This document shows, piece after piece, positions 24,370 through 35,953 of a stretch of DNA of 64,000 nt. Each line of letters begins with the position of its first letter. The stretch's first letter is position 1. The position numbers and the translations under genes are program-made. Source of the DNA: Terebella lapidaria (lineage: Eukaryota > Annelida > Polychaeta > Terebellida > Terebellidae); contig OX424555.1 of the NCBI GenBank assembly GCA_949152475.1, positions 96,257,515-96,321,514 of the forward strand, given 5' to 3'. The notes below the pieces were generated by a model. The model ran no database searches, was not told where the DNA came from, and was given only the letters and a program-made list of their open reading frames with translations.

Positions 24370-24460
24370 CGTGGAAAGGGATTGAATCCCCTTGAGCCTC
24401 GCACTCATGACCTTGTGACACTGGGCACATATTAACCGAGTGTTAACAGCTATGCTATTT
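24370..24460 (-). mobile_element. tRNA-derived SINE head (unit B)
   Basis: This is the counterpart of the unit A copy at 5630-5745. The B-box-like GGATTCAATCC is at 24379-24389 and the A-box-like TAGCATAGCTGTTAA at 24443-24457, both on the minus strand. Confidence 0.5.
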
Positions 24461-24816
24461 TATGAACTGTCTCCGCGGTGAGATACAGGAAAGTGTGACT
24501 TTGTCAGAATTATGCTGAGGGAATTCTGGGATAATCTGATTGGTTCGTTCCCCAAAGGACTGGTTGAATGATTGTCACCCGGTGCTGGGAATACTGTTTC
24601 TCAGTTTGTATATCGGTGATGGTATCGCTTTCAAATCCCAGAATGTGACAATTATTATCAATTGTTTCTGGAGACAATTAAAATACATCAACATTCTTGA
24701 TGTTATTTGGTAATTCTGCTGTGTTATTCGTAATGAAGAGACAGAAACTACACGCTTGAGTTTGATTGCTAGAACATACCATCACCTTTTGTATCGTTGA
24801 CGGGAAATTGGCCGTA

Positions 24817-25104
24817 CCGTATTGGTCCTGATAGCAGCACGGCGAGCCAAAGCAAAACCTCATGCAGCAGCGCGTGCAAAAATGAGGTCAAATTCAGGAA
24901 AATCACTGAATAATATACCTATAGCCCTCAATCTCCTTTATTATGATTCAATTGACATCAATATGTGGATTGGAACACTCTAAGGTCTTATTAAAAGATA
25001 TGAAGTGAATACAAGGTCAAGAAAATCAAACATTTTGGTGGAAAACAGGGGGGGGGGGGGGGGCTCTACTATTAGGGCGCTTGCCACTATTAGGACCAAT
25101 ACGG
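24817..25104 (+). mobile_element. MITE of the CCGTATTGG family, copy 1 of unit B
   Basis: Orthologous in position to 6075-6344, with the same TA flanks and arms. It contains an 18-base G-run near 25049-25066 that is much shorter in unit A, a mutable spot and a place where assembly errors are likely. Confidence 0.7.
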
Positions 25105-25380
25105 TATTTTGCTACAGGTTTCCTGGTTCCTCTGTTGTCGCATTCTTTCCAAGACGTGACACGGAGGATTTGTGAGACCTGCTGTCCTTCTGATTGCTGC
25201 GATCACGTGTCGTCAGTCGGCATCCTTAAGTGTTAAGACACGTGATGTCCTTTGTCCCCCTCTTTCTGACATCTCATGTCCAGAAATTAATATTGAGGGC
25301 ATTGGGGGAGTGGGGAGGGGGGTGGTATGAATTCAGTGGGTTGATTCCAGAAATAGGTTGACAAAAAGCTGAACAAAATA

Positions 25381-25673
25381 CTGAATTGGTCTTAATAGTG
25401 GCACGTAACCTAATAGTAGAGCACCCTTCTCTTTCTCCTGAAAACGTTCAATTTTTGTAACCTTGTAATTCACTTCATACCTTTCTAATAAGATCTTGGA
25501 GTTTTCCAATCCACCATTTATGTTCTTTTAATCATAATAAAGGGGATTGAAGGCTATAGGTATATTATTCAGTGTTTATCATAAATTTGACCTCGAATTT
25601 GACCTCATTTTTGTGCGCGCTGCTGCAGAGGGTCTTGCTTTGGCTCACCATGCTACTATTAGGACCAATATGG
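25381..25673 (-). mobile_element. MITE of the CCGTATTGG family, copy 2 of unit B (inverted)
   Basis: Orthologous in position to 6532-6825. The left end has decayed (CTGAATTGG). The spacer between the two unit B copies (25105-25380) is about 90 bp longer than in unit A and contains GGGGGAGTGGGGAGGGG near 25305. Confidence 0.65.
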
Positions 25674-25882
25674 TATCTTTGGCTGTGTAATAGAATGTGG
25701 GTCAGAGCGGTGACTGTGATGTCATATGCGTAAGATATGTGACTAAGAAAGTATTGGTGAATGTCCTTCCATAATTCTGCTGTCAAACAAAAGGATACTT
25801 CTGTGGTGATGTGTTTTATACAGCTCTGATTATGTGTGTGTACTTCCTTTAATAATTCTCATGAATTTCCTCAGGGGATATT

Positions 25883-25909
25883 GTCATAATTATTTTTCAT
25901 AATTATGAC
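25883..25909. other. Conserved 11-bp stem hairpin (unit B copy)
   Basis: Identical to the hairpin at 7079-7105, with the same loop TTTTC. Confidence 0.6.
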
Positions 25910-26727
25910 AAAGTGTCATAATAAATTTGCCTCAATTATTGACTGCAGGGAGAAGCATTACTCGGCATAAATATGGATATTTTGTTGTGAGGTCACTCTC
26001 TAGATAAAGGCAGATTTCTATATTCATTTCTGCCGTAATTAAGATGTCAATAACGTCTGTATCAGATCTGTAGATACGATGACAGACAGCACAGTCCCAG
26101 CACAATTGTCTGTCCATCTGAGGTCTGAGGTTTGAGTGCCCCAGGGCATTGTGAGATTGTTGCCGGACGTCTTCATATCACATCAAGCCACAGCAAATTA
26201 TATCTTTGTGACAGGGGATACTATTGGATTGAAAAAACAAACGTTGATAAAAATGTTTCAGGTTCATAACTGCAATTTGTATGGAAAAGTGGATATCCGA
26301 AAGTGTGTCTATGTATAGGATGTTGCACAAGGACGAGGGTCACGAGGCCCCGAGGCCACTATTAGTCAGAGACCCTTGTCCGCCTGGACTTAGTGCAGGA
26401 GGTTCCTATTCACAGAAATAGTAACCTGGCCATAACTCTGTTCTATAGTATCCAGTCAACAACAAAGGAAACGGCCCCAACCATGCAGTAAAGGGGTGTA
26501 TTGAGAAAGCGTTCTTGGCTAAAAACAGGTGTAAAGTCACACACTGGCTTTCATTTGATTATCTTGATTTGGACCTTGAGTGACCTTGAGAGGTAAAAAT
26601 CAAACTCTCACTTCTCTATTTCTAACACACAATACCGATTATTCTGTAAATGTTACAGATATCAACATAAATATGTTTTTTTAATGTTCTAGGTGTTAAA
26701 GGAGTACACAAAATATTGCATTGTGCT

Positions 26728-26733
26728 TTTATT
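26728..26733 (-). terminator. AATAAA poly(A) signal of TRIM gene B
   Basis: AATAAA on the minus strand, about 245 bp downstream of the stop codon of gene B. It is the first canonical hexamer in that direction that I can see and is conserved in unit A at 7930-7935. Confidence 0.55.
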
Positions 26734-26977
26734 ACATGTATGTAAATGCTATACACTGACAAACAATATGTATGACAATATGAAGCAACTATATATGATA
26801 CAACACGGCAGTTTTGATAGAATAATGTATAACATATACAAAGATTTGTTTAGTTGAACCTCGTACAATATCATGCAATATGTTATAATTTGAGATACCA
26901 CACAATTCAGTTAAAATTAATTCATGTCATATAATCAGTACACTACAGTGTATAACTCTAATTCACACAGAAATAAA

Positions 26978-28675
26978 TCACATTTCAAACAGCTGTACAC
27001 GCCTGTTACCATACTCATACACTACGATGTTGTTGCTGTTCACCGCGACACTCCATGGGCCCCCCAGCTCTCCTGGCTGATCTCCCTCTCTCCCCACCAC
27101 ACACGTCAGCTGTCCCCGTGAATCTAGTACAATCAGCTGGTGATTAGCTCGGTGTGCTATGATAATGTTGCCATGACAGTCAGTTGTGAAGCCCCGTATA
27201 CTGATCGCATTTGGTGTGTTTGGTATACTGGGTGTGATGGCCCGTACATAGGCTCCACTCAGTGTAAACATCAGTAATCTGGCCGCGAATGCTTCATTCA
27301 CCAGCATGTGTCCGTCTGGTGTCGCGGCCACACTTACTGGATACTCGGCAAACTGTCCCGGCCCCTGACCCTTGGAGCCGATACTTCTGATGTACGAGCC
27401 ATCAGCACCCAGCACCTTGACACGGTAATTACCACAGTCAACAACCAGTAACTGTCCTGTCTGTGTGAATGCCAGTCCCATTGGTGCAATCATCTCATCA
27501 TTGCCAGATCCACCAGAACCAAATGTCCTGACAAGCTGGAAGTACTTGTTGTACACCTTTATCCTATTGTTACCTATGTCACTGACATACAGTTCACTAG
27601 ACGGACTCACACACAGTCCAGTGGGAAGATTGAACTGGTGTTTATGATCACCTTTCTCACCCAATACAAACATCAGATTGAGATCTCTGTCGTAAACCTT
27701 CAATCTATGATTGTCCATGTCTGACACAATGTAACTGTGGTCTGTGCAGGTCACGTAGCCTTCTCCAGCAAACTCCTCCGGCCCTGACCCTTGACTGCCG
27801 CTGACAGCTACGGACCTGGCACGTGTGTAGTCTGCCGATGTCGGCTGATCCCTGCTGGTCGCTGACGGGGATGTGATCTCTCCCACGTCTGGTGCTGACT
27901 GTGACTCCACAAATGTGTACTCTATGGAGCTGGGTGCACTATTCTGATAATCTTGTAATGTGGACATGAACTCCAGGACTTTACTGTTGATTTCTGCAAG
28001 AGATTCTGTTGAGCTGTTTGCCCCAGTGCTGCTTTCAAATATGTCTCTGGATTTCCTGAGAAAGGTTTTACACTTTGCCACTTCCATGTCGATGTTTTGC
28101 TGCCATTTTGTGTAGTTTTCTACGTTCAGTTTCTTCAGCTCGTTCACTTTGTTCTTCAGTCTCGCTTCCAGTTTCCTGATCTCGTCTTGGTACATCTGTA
28201 TTTTCTTCTGGATCTGTTCTATGGCGGCAGCTGCCCGAGTCCTCTCCTTGTCAAGGACGCTCTCATCTGAGGTCAGGTCTGATGACTTTCTGACTTCCTG
28301 TCGGAGTTGATCCAGATTGTGTTGGACATCACCTTGGAAGATTTGGTCATGAGCAGCCAGACATGTAGCACAGAGATTCTGGGGGCAGTGATTACATCGA
28401 GCTTGTTTCTCTCGGCTGTTGCAGGATTCACACAATTGTTCTAGCACGTCACAAAGTGCAAAATTCTTCACCAGGTTTTCAACTTCACATCTTCTCTTGC
28501 ACTTTGGACAGGTGAGGGGAGGTTTGGTGACCAGAGAGTCAGCACATTGTTTACAGAATGTGTGTTGACACTTGAGAGCTGTGGGGGTGCGGGCTGCCAG
28601 ATTGTAGGTTGACAAACACACAGAACATTCCAGCTGCTGCTGCAGGAAGCCTGCCTCCGGAGGTACGTCCGCCAT
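26978..28675 (-). CDS. TRIM-NHL protein, gene B
   Basis: This is the paralog of gene A, also 565 residues in one exon. The RING ligands (C17, C20, C36, H38, C41, C44, C56, C59) and the B-box ligands (C82 to H119) are intact. The coiled coil at 131-215 is almost identical to gene A. Six NHL blades fill 286-565. The start is the ATG at 28675 (AACATGG context); no in-frame ATG lies upstream before a stop. Differences from gene A recur at the same place in each blade, the turn with consensus S/A-D-x-x-N-x-R, for example SDMDNHR versus SDRLNHR and SDIGNNR versus SDSVNHR, and in the loop before each blade's first strand (LPTG versus HPQG). Likely an E3 ubiquitin ligase with a diversified recognition propeller; the target is unknown. 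Confidence 0.94.
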   Translation of the reverse strand: MADVPPEAGFLQQQLECSVCLSTYNLAARTPTALKCQHTFCKQCADSLVTKPPLTCPKCKRRCEVENLVKNFALCDVLEQLCESCNSREKQARCNHCPQNLCATCLAAHDQIFQGDVQHNLDQLRQEVRKSSDLTSDESVLDKERTRAAAAIEQIQKKIQMYQDEIRKLEARLKNKVNELKKLNVENYTKWQQNIDMEVAKCKTFLRKSRDIFESSTGANSSTESLAEINSKVLEFMSTLQDYQNSAPSSIEYTFVESQSAPDVGEITSPSATSRDQPTSADYTRARSVAVSGSQGSGPEEFAGEGYVTCTDHSYIVSDMDNHRLKVYDRDLNLMFVLGEKGDHKHQFNLPTGLCVSPSSELYVSDIGNNRIKVYNKYFQLVRTFGSGGSGNDEMIAPMGLAFTQTGQLLVVDCGNYRVKVLGADGSYIRSIGSKGQGPGQFAEYPVSVAATPDGHMLVNEAFAARLLMFTLSGAYVRAITPSIPNTPNAISIRGFTTDCHGNIIIAHRANHQLIVLDSRGQLTCVVGREGDQPGELGGPWSVAVNSNNIVVYEYGNRRVQLFEM

Positions 28676-29340
28676 GTTGGAATCTGGTAATATTGCAGAC
28701 AATTAGAGGAGCTCATACACAGATAAGAGCTGTATGTTTTGTATCATTACTGATTTTATGATTTCTACTGATTTATAACCATTTTATAATCCTCACCTGT
28801 TGTTTTGTTATCTTGAGTGATAAAGATTATTAATCCAGCTGTCGAGTGTATATCGTTCAGTTAACGCCCTGCTTCCAAACATGTAAAACACGGTGGGAAT
28901 TCCCCTTTCACTTCTGTAACAAGATGATAGAACAGGTCACAAGTGAATCAATAATATCAAGTTGGTCCACATTGGTACAGTATACATGCTTGAGTTCTGG
29001 GCATTCTGAATATACTACTGACAGTCAAGTGACATATTATTGCATTAGACAATTGATGCCCCTGTACGTACCAATATTTTCCTCCTAGGTCAAGTAGGTT
29101 AAAATCCTCACAGTGTGTGGCTGGGTTCTGTTAATTGATGCCTACAACAAATATATCCACTGTTAGTGTTTTAGCATCCTGAATATACTACTGACATTCA
29201 AGTGACATATTCATTAAACAATTGATGCATCTGTAAGTACCAATATTTTCCTCCTAGCTTTGTGTGTGTTGAAGTCTCTGCTACTTCCTGGTCTAGACTC
29301 AGTCACGTGACTCGTCTATGGAAAGCCACATGCAACTTGT

Positions 29341-29977
29341 CAATACATCTAAGGAAAGCCACATGTAGCATGTTGCAAAAAGATACCATGGCCTAAGTAT
29401 ATGAATGTAGTGATGAATGGAAATGTGCATCGTTACCTGATAACTCAATACAGAGAGAACAATTCTCAGAGTGTTTCAAGCAGCAGCCCACGTAACCATG
29501 GTAACACTGGGGTTATATGTATTTGTTTTATCAAACAGCATTCTTTCAACTGTACCACACACACACACACAAAGAAAAACATTTCAAAATGTAGGTACAT
29601 AATATATAGCAATCATTACACAGAGAGTACATAATAAGTAACATATTGTAGTCATGGTAACCATCAAGACTTGCCAGCCTAATGGGCAATTTCATTCCAA
29701 CAGTCAATTTGCCTTCGTTTGTAATAATATGAATTTTTGATAAAATTCTTATGGTCTAGATTTTATGGTGACTGCATGGACCAGTGATTTATTATGATAA
29801 AAAAATCAGGTTATAATGTGTTTGAGTTGCCATGACGATATCTCCCCATGGATTGAGTCAGGCAGCTTCTTCTATTAGACAAAAGAAGTCATGTAATCCA
29901 GAATAAAACTGGACTTGTAGGCACTCTGGGAAGTGCTCCATCCACTATTGTCTTTGTACAAAGTTGGTGTTTAATTG
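29341..29977. other. Non-coding spacer after unit B
   Basis: No gene or transposon is recognised. A short CA microsatellite lies at about 29560-29578. The sequence is AT-rich with no long repeat. Confidence 0.6.
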
Positions 29978-30490
29978 TATCCCCCGAACGAAGTTCGGCG
30001 GATACTATGGATTTGTCTTCGTCGCGCGTCCGCACCCGTGTCCGCAGACACTTTCTTGTGAACGCGCTACAGGTTGCAAATCTTAACCGATTCTAATAAT
30101 TTTTTATACAGACACATCTTATGGTAAGATCCTGACACCAATCGATTTTGGTTGCCATAGCAACCAAATTGGCCGATTGGCGACACATTTTGTGCTCAAA
30201 TTAGCCTGTTTGACACACATGGCTTGTGAACGCTCTACGGGTGGGAGTTTTCAATGAATGATGATGAAATCGCACAGACTCGAAGAGAAAGGCCCTCACA
30301 CGAAACCTATCGTTTTTCAGAATGATCGAATAAATATTAATTAGTTAACGGACTAACTTATTACGACCATTAAAATACCGACTTGAACATCTGTGATCAA
30401 TCCAATACCCTGTACTAGGAAAACAAATAGCACTGGATTCTTGTTCAGAATAGAGAACTGATGTTTTTAGTGAAAACAGATCGATATTAT

Positions 30491-30910
30491 CGAATAAGTT
30501 AACCTTAATTTTACTAGTTAAGTCTATTATTGACCACAAATAAAATAGTTAAGATGAGAAACATTTATTATTATGCTCAACAAGGTGAAAGTTTTGTCCA
30601 GTACAGATTTCATGAGTGTAACCGAATAAGTTAGCCTTATTATTACTAGTTAAGTCTATTATTGACCACAATAAAAATAGTTAAGACAAGAAATATTTAT
30701 TATTGGGCTCAACAAGGTAAAGGTTCTGTCCAGTAGAGATTTTATGGCTGTAACCAAATAAGTTAACATTATTTTTGCTAGTTAAGTCTATCATTGATAT
30801 CAATAATAATAGTTAAGACGAGAAACATTTATTATTGAGCTCAACAAGGTAAAGGTTTTGTCCAGTAGAGATATCTGGGTGTAACTGAATAAGTTAACAT
30901 TATTTTTACT
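30491..30910. repeat. 131-bp tandem repeat, about 3.2 copies
   Basis: Monomers begin GAATAAGTTAACC/AGCC at 30491, 30623, 30754 and 30885 and contain CTAGTTAAGTCTATTATTGA and CTCAACAAGGT. They form the core of the surrounding hairpin element. Confidence 0.85.
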
Positions 30911-31251
30911 AAAACATTGATCTGGCTCGAATTTCATCATCTTGAAATGCAGTTTTGGTCAACTTTTACTCAGAATTTCAACTTGAAACCACGTTTGATA
31001 CATATTATGAGTTAAAATAACTTATGGTGAAAAGTTCAATCTGGCTCCAATTTCATCATCTTGAAATGCAGTTTTGGTCAACTTTTACTTTAAATTTCAA
31101 CTTGGAAACAAGTTTGTCACATATTATGAGTTGATATATAACTTATGGTGAAAAGTTTGATCTGGCTCCAATTTCATGATCTTGAAATGCAGTTTTGGTC
31201 AATTTTTACTTTTAATTTCAACTTGGAACCAAGTATGTCAAAAATCCTGAG
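30911..31251. repeat. 120-bp tandem repeat, three copies plus a fourth at 49403
   Basis: ATCTGGCTC recurs at 30920, 31040 and 31160, with CATCTTGAAATGCAGTTTTG in each. A fourth, diverged copy (TTTGATCTGGCTGTGATTTC) starts at about 49430 on the other side of the insertions. It shows where the array was split. Confidence 0.8.
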
Positions 31252-31408
31252 TCTATGTGTGAGGATGTATATATGTGTATATATGTCCATAATTAAAATT
31301 TCTGCGCATTCACTCGAACGTAGACGGGCCCTCTGTAGAGCTTCTAACCAGCTAGTCTAAATTTCATTCGGCATGGCACCAAACCGGCAACTATCAATCT
31401 GTATTTTT

Positions 31409-31470
31409 AGGTTACCGGACCTATGGTCCGTAACCTATTGGCATGGCGATGCGTCCGGCGTCGTCGTCGT

Positions 31471-31505
<35 letters not shown>

Positions 31506-33892
31506 CGTCAACAATTTTATCTTTAAAGTTTACGATCGAATTTTTCTTAAATTTTGCACAAAAATGCCTAAAAATATTTCGAGAGGGAGGTATTTTTTAG
31601 TTTTTTGATTTTCGCATTTTTTTCAAAATGGCAGCCGTTTTCATCGAAAAACGGTCAATTTTGGATTTTGGCGGCCATTTTCTCAAAATCTGTTCAGTAA
31701 CTTTTATTATTATTGATGCATAACACTCCTCATATGTACCCCTGTGACATGTATAAATTTCGTTGCGCTTGAATCGCTCGAAGTGGGCCATTTTGGGCCC
31801 AAACTCAGCCCAAATGGGACTTTCCCATGTTAAATTCTCCTATGCTTTATAATGGGACACATTAAAGCCTAATATCTCACTTAATATTGAGATTAGAGAC
31901 TAGGATTCAATTATGGACATATAGGAAATGATATATGCTGAATATTGACGTGACCTTGAATTTGACCTCTGACCTTGGTTTCAAGGTCAGAGCGGCCGTT
32001 TTCGTCGAAAAATGGCCAATTTTGGAGTTCGACGGTCGTTTTCTCAAAATCTGTTCAGTAACTTTTTTTTCTTATTGATGAAAAACACTCCTCATATGTA
32101 CCCCTGTGACATGTATAAATTTCGTTGCGCTTGAATCGCTTGAAGTGGGCCATTTTGGGCCCAAACTCGGCCCAAATGTGACTTTCCCATGTTAAATTTT
32201 CCTATGCTTTATAATGGCACACATTAAGCCTAATATCTCACTTAATATTGAAATTAGAGACTAGGAATGAATTGTGGACATATAGGAAATGATATATGCT
32301 GAATATTCTCGTGACCTTGAATTTGACTTTTGACCTCATTTTCAAGGTCACAGGACAAAATGGCTAATATCTCGCTTATTATCGACTTTACAGCTTAGGA
32401 ATCAGTTGTGAACATATAGGAAATGATATACGCTGAATATTCTTGTGACCTTGAATTTGACCTTTGACCTCATTTTCAAGGTCACATGACAAAATGGCTA
32501 ATATCTCGCTTATTATCGACTTTACAGTTTAGGAATCAATTGTGAACATATAGGAAATGATATATGCTGAATATTTTCGTGACCTTGAATTTGACCTTTG
32601 ACCTCATTTCCAAGGTCGCAGGACAAAATTGCTAATATCTCGCTTATTATTGACTTTACAGTTTAGGAATCAATTGTGAACATATAGGAAATGATATATG
32701 CTGAATATTTTCGTGATCTTGAATTTGACTTTTGACCTCATTTCCAAGGTCGCAGGACAAAATTGCTAATATCTCGCTTATTATCGACTTTACAGCTTAG
32801 GAATCAATTGTGTACATATAGGAAATGATATATGCTGAATATTCTCGTGGCCTTGAATTTGAGCTTTGACCTCATTTTCAAGGTCACAGGACAAAATGGC
32901 CAATATCTTGCTTATTAGCAACTTTACAGCTTAGGAATCGATTGTGAACATATAGGAAATGATATATGCTGAAAATTCTCGTGACCTTGAATTTGACCTT
33001 TGACCTCATTTTCAAGGTATAGGAATATAGGAAATGATATATGCTGAATATTCTCGTGACCTTGAATTTGACTTTTGACCTCATTTTCAAGGTCACAGGA
33101 CAAAATGGCTAATATCTCGCTTATTATCGACTTTACAGCTTAGTATTCAATTGTGAACATATAGGAAATGATATATGCTGAAAATTGTCATGACCTTGAA
33201 TTTGACCTTTGACCTCATTTTCAAGGTCACATGACAAAATGCCTAATATCTCGCTTATTATCGACTTTACAGCTTAGGAATCAATTGTGAACATATAGGA
33301 AATGATATATGCTGAATATTCTCATGACCTTGAATTTGACCTTTGACCTCATTTCCAAGGTCACTGGACAAAATGGCCAATATCTTGCTGATTAGCGCCT
33401 TTACAGCTTAGAAATCAATTGTGAACATATAGGAAATGATATATGCCTAATATTCTAGTGACCTTGAATTTGACTTTTGACCTCATTTTCAAGGTCAACA
33501 GGACAAAATGGCTAATATCTCGCTTATTATCGACTTTACAGCTTAGGAATCAATTGTGAACATATAGGAAATGATATATTCTGAATATTTTAATGATATT
33601 GAATTTGACCTTTGACCTAAATTTCAAGGTCAGTCATTTTATTTTCAAAGTCAGATTACAAAATGGCTTATATCTCGCTTATTATCAAATTTACAGCTTA
33701 GGGGTCCATAGTGAACATATAGGAAATGATGTATGCTGAATAGTTTGGTGATCTAGAATTTAACCTTTGATCCCATTTTCAAGGTTAGAGATATGGCGAT
33801 TTCAGTGGTCACCTTGAATTTGACCTTCAACTTTCTCGGCTTAACTCTGTATATTTCTCCGGTAACTTTTCTAGCCCATTGGGCTAATTTTT
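31409..33892 (+). mobile_element. GTC-HINE element 5
   Basis: It starts AGGTTACCGGACCTATGG after a T-run and has a GTC array at 31457-31510. Parts of two 5' bodies precede about ten monomers, and it ends CTCCGGTAAC..AGCCCATTGGGCTAATTTTT. It inserted in the LINE fragment, between TGTATTTTT and GTTAACTTC. Confidence 0.85.
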
Positions 33893-34656
33893 GTTAACTT
33901 CACACCCTGTAAAAATTGTTTTTATTGATAATACTAATTGTAAGTTTTCAAATTTATATTCAAACACTTTCTGGGATGGTGGTAAGACAGCCCTTGGCTA
34001 CACCATTCCAGCAATCTCCATACAAATTTTGTCATTTATCATGTTGACCTAATGAAAAGATTTAGTCTTTTTATGTTGTATTTAGTCAGTACAGGTGTTC
34101 ATGTATTCATACAATCATCGGAGATTGTTATATTTCACTTGTATTCAACGGTCGGCAAACGAAGCTCGCATTGTTGTCATTAGCAGTTCACGATTACGAA
34201 GCGCCCGCGCTCAAACTGTCACGAGTTTTGCCCTTTCGAGGCATATTGTGGGGCCATCAGGGAATGTCTACAGTCTTATACTACTGTATTAGACTAACTA
34301 TGCCTTAATCTATTACCTCCACCACTTGTTTTGTAGTAATACAACTCAAATCATTGTTTATTCCACAAAATAGTGCGTAAATCTGGCCAAACGGTAAACT
34401 TGTCGGCCATGTTTTCAGATCGTTTGTACTCGGCAATCTCCGTACCCGGGGTTGCCGAAGTGTATTTCTCTGTATATTCTTGCTCAGTTGTACTATTTAT
34501 TACTTTAACTGGTATTATTGTGTTAATTTAACCCACACGAGTATAATTCTACATGAAGGAACATGTATTTCATAATAATTCACGCTCGGAAGCGTTGGCC
34601 AAGTTCGGCAAGTATGCAAATAGGCTGCCGTTTCCCGTGATGCTTTGCGCGCACAC

Positions 34657-34663
34657 TATAAAA
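34657..34663 (+). promoter_or_regulatory. TATA box of the LTR promoter
   Basis: TATAAAA in the context CACACTATAAAAGACC, about 600 bp into the LTR; transcription would start some 30 bp downstream. The same motif is at 48236-48242 in the 3' LTR. Confidence 0.65.
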
Positions 34664-34879
34664 GACCCGTCATACGGCGGGAGATTCAGAGTGCTCACCG
34701 GGGACCACTCTGTTCACATCGCTCGAACCAGAGATTCTGAGAGATCAAAGCCACTTGTAATCGATTGCTGTATCAATCACGGTACGACGAGTACCTACCC
34801 CAAACTTTCATCATGAACTGGAAATAAATTTAGTTTTCATGCACTGACCTATAGACTGTAAGATTCTGATGTTTTGATC

Positions 34880-35298
34880 ACCCCAAATAAATGACGGGTC
34901 ACTGACGGGTATGACGTCACCCCCACAATATTGTGGGGTAAGCCTAATGATGATGTAATCGACGGGTCCTGATGATAGAACCTTCCACCCCACTTATTTG
35001 ACGGGTCATATAGGATAAATATGACCACCCCATAGAATGTAGTTTATTGGCCTTGTACATGAATCTACCCCAATAATTTACGGGGTCACAATAGATGCAG
35101 ATGATGATGCACCCCAAATTATTTCCGGGTCATATAGGATAAATATGACCACCCAGCCGGGTTATAGATGACTACCCCATAAATTTAACGGGTCTGATGA
35201 TTTTCTTTTGGGTCAAGTGCATGATATAGATCCTTTTCTGTCAATAAAGATTTATCTTCTGATGTCCATTAATGAGCAACCCCATGAAGTTATCGGGT
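34880..35298 (+). repeat. Array of CCCC-N8-10-GGGT inverted motifs in the LTR
   Basis: At least seven short motifs of the form ACCCC, about 9 AT-rich bases, (C)GGGT are scattered here: 34880-34899, 34921-34938 (a perfect 18-bp palindrome), 34987-35006, 35067-35087, 35111-35130, 35173-35193 and 35278-35298. They lie downstream of the TATA box, so they would be in the RNA leader, each able to form a small stem, or they are DNA sites for a protein. The 3' LTR repeats them at 48459-48877. Confidence 0.6.
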
Positions 35299-35778
35299 GC
35301 TACTCTGATGTGTTGATGAACTGATGACTTATTTGCATACTGAATAGAACTGGCCACCGCGTTTAAACCTAGTATTCAATACCTGAATATTTAATATAAT
35401 TTACTGGTGTTAAATCTGACGCGTTATGATGTCCACTGCATGCACCTGTAAATACATTATGATGTCTATTGCCTGAAAACCTGATGATTGATGCATTATG
35501 ATTGGTACCGGTACATGATGATTGATGTGTGACTGTTTGATATGAATTTGGGAGTTCAATAAAATATTAAATTGACATATTGCTTTTCTCTGAGTTTCCC
35601 CGGTTGAGAGAATATTCTTTGGAGAAAACTGATGATGAGAATTAGTGGTATTTCACAGTGGTAGATAAAACTTTAAGGGTCAATGTGATGGCTGAGTGAG
35701 CCTTATTGATGCCGCTTCATCCTGACAAATGAAGAGAGTCGAGTGATCACAGTCGCTTGGTCATTACATAGATTTTTC

Positions 35779-35796
35779 TGGTGTCAGAAGTGGGAT
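35779..35796 (+). other. Primer-binding site, tRNA-Leu type
   Basis: TGGTGTCAGAAGTGGGAT, 10 bp after the LTR, is complementary to the 3' end of animal tRNA-Leu (CAA) including the CCA. The match is 18 bases against the sequence I remember for the human tRNA. Confidence 0.8.
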
Positions 35797-35953
35797 GTTC
35801 ACTTTTGGACATCCCGTGATGCTAACCTAGCCTATTGATGTTTCCAATTTGATGATTTTGGAGTATCTATCTGGAATTTCTGATGTCTCATGGTGACAAT
35901 ATCTGAGGTCAAGTCATATATGAAGTCTAGTATTTTTACCTCCTGGTGATTTA

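Larger units (their letters stand above)
18948..29340. repeat. Segmental duplication unit B
   Basis: This matches unit A from about 3045 to 11130 in order. It begins immediately after the end of GTC-HINE 1 and lacks the part corresponding to 1-3040, including the satellite. It carries two large insertions absent from A (19997-21924 and 23504-24068), but lacks A's duplicated 3' region. Outside the listed features, 18948-19996, 21925-23503, 24069-24370, 25675-26700 and 28676-29340 are non-coding. A short block near 28990-29090 is repeated at 29160-29260. Confidence 0.9.
34052..35768 (+). repeat. 5' LTR of the Ty3/gypsy element
   Basis: 1717 bp, edges uncertain by about 3 bp (TAATG at the start and CATTACA at the end). 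It carries a TATA box, a CRE-like TGACGTCA (34912-34919), a series of CCCC/GGGT inverted motifs and AATAAA at 35558-35563. It is unusually long for a Ty3/gypsy LTR. Confidence 0.93.

Noticed and set aside
32884-33096. Minus-strand open frames within the 134-bp monomers (also 50063, 53812 and 55634)
   Set aside because: They are repeated translations of the minisatellite and the GTC-HINE body, with no domain and with frames that change between copies.
34553-34816. 87-codon open frame in both LTRs
   Set aside because: It contains the TATA box and is identical in both LTRs only because the LTRs are identical; no family is recognised.
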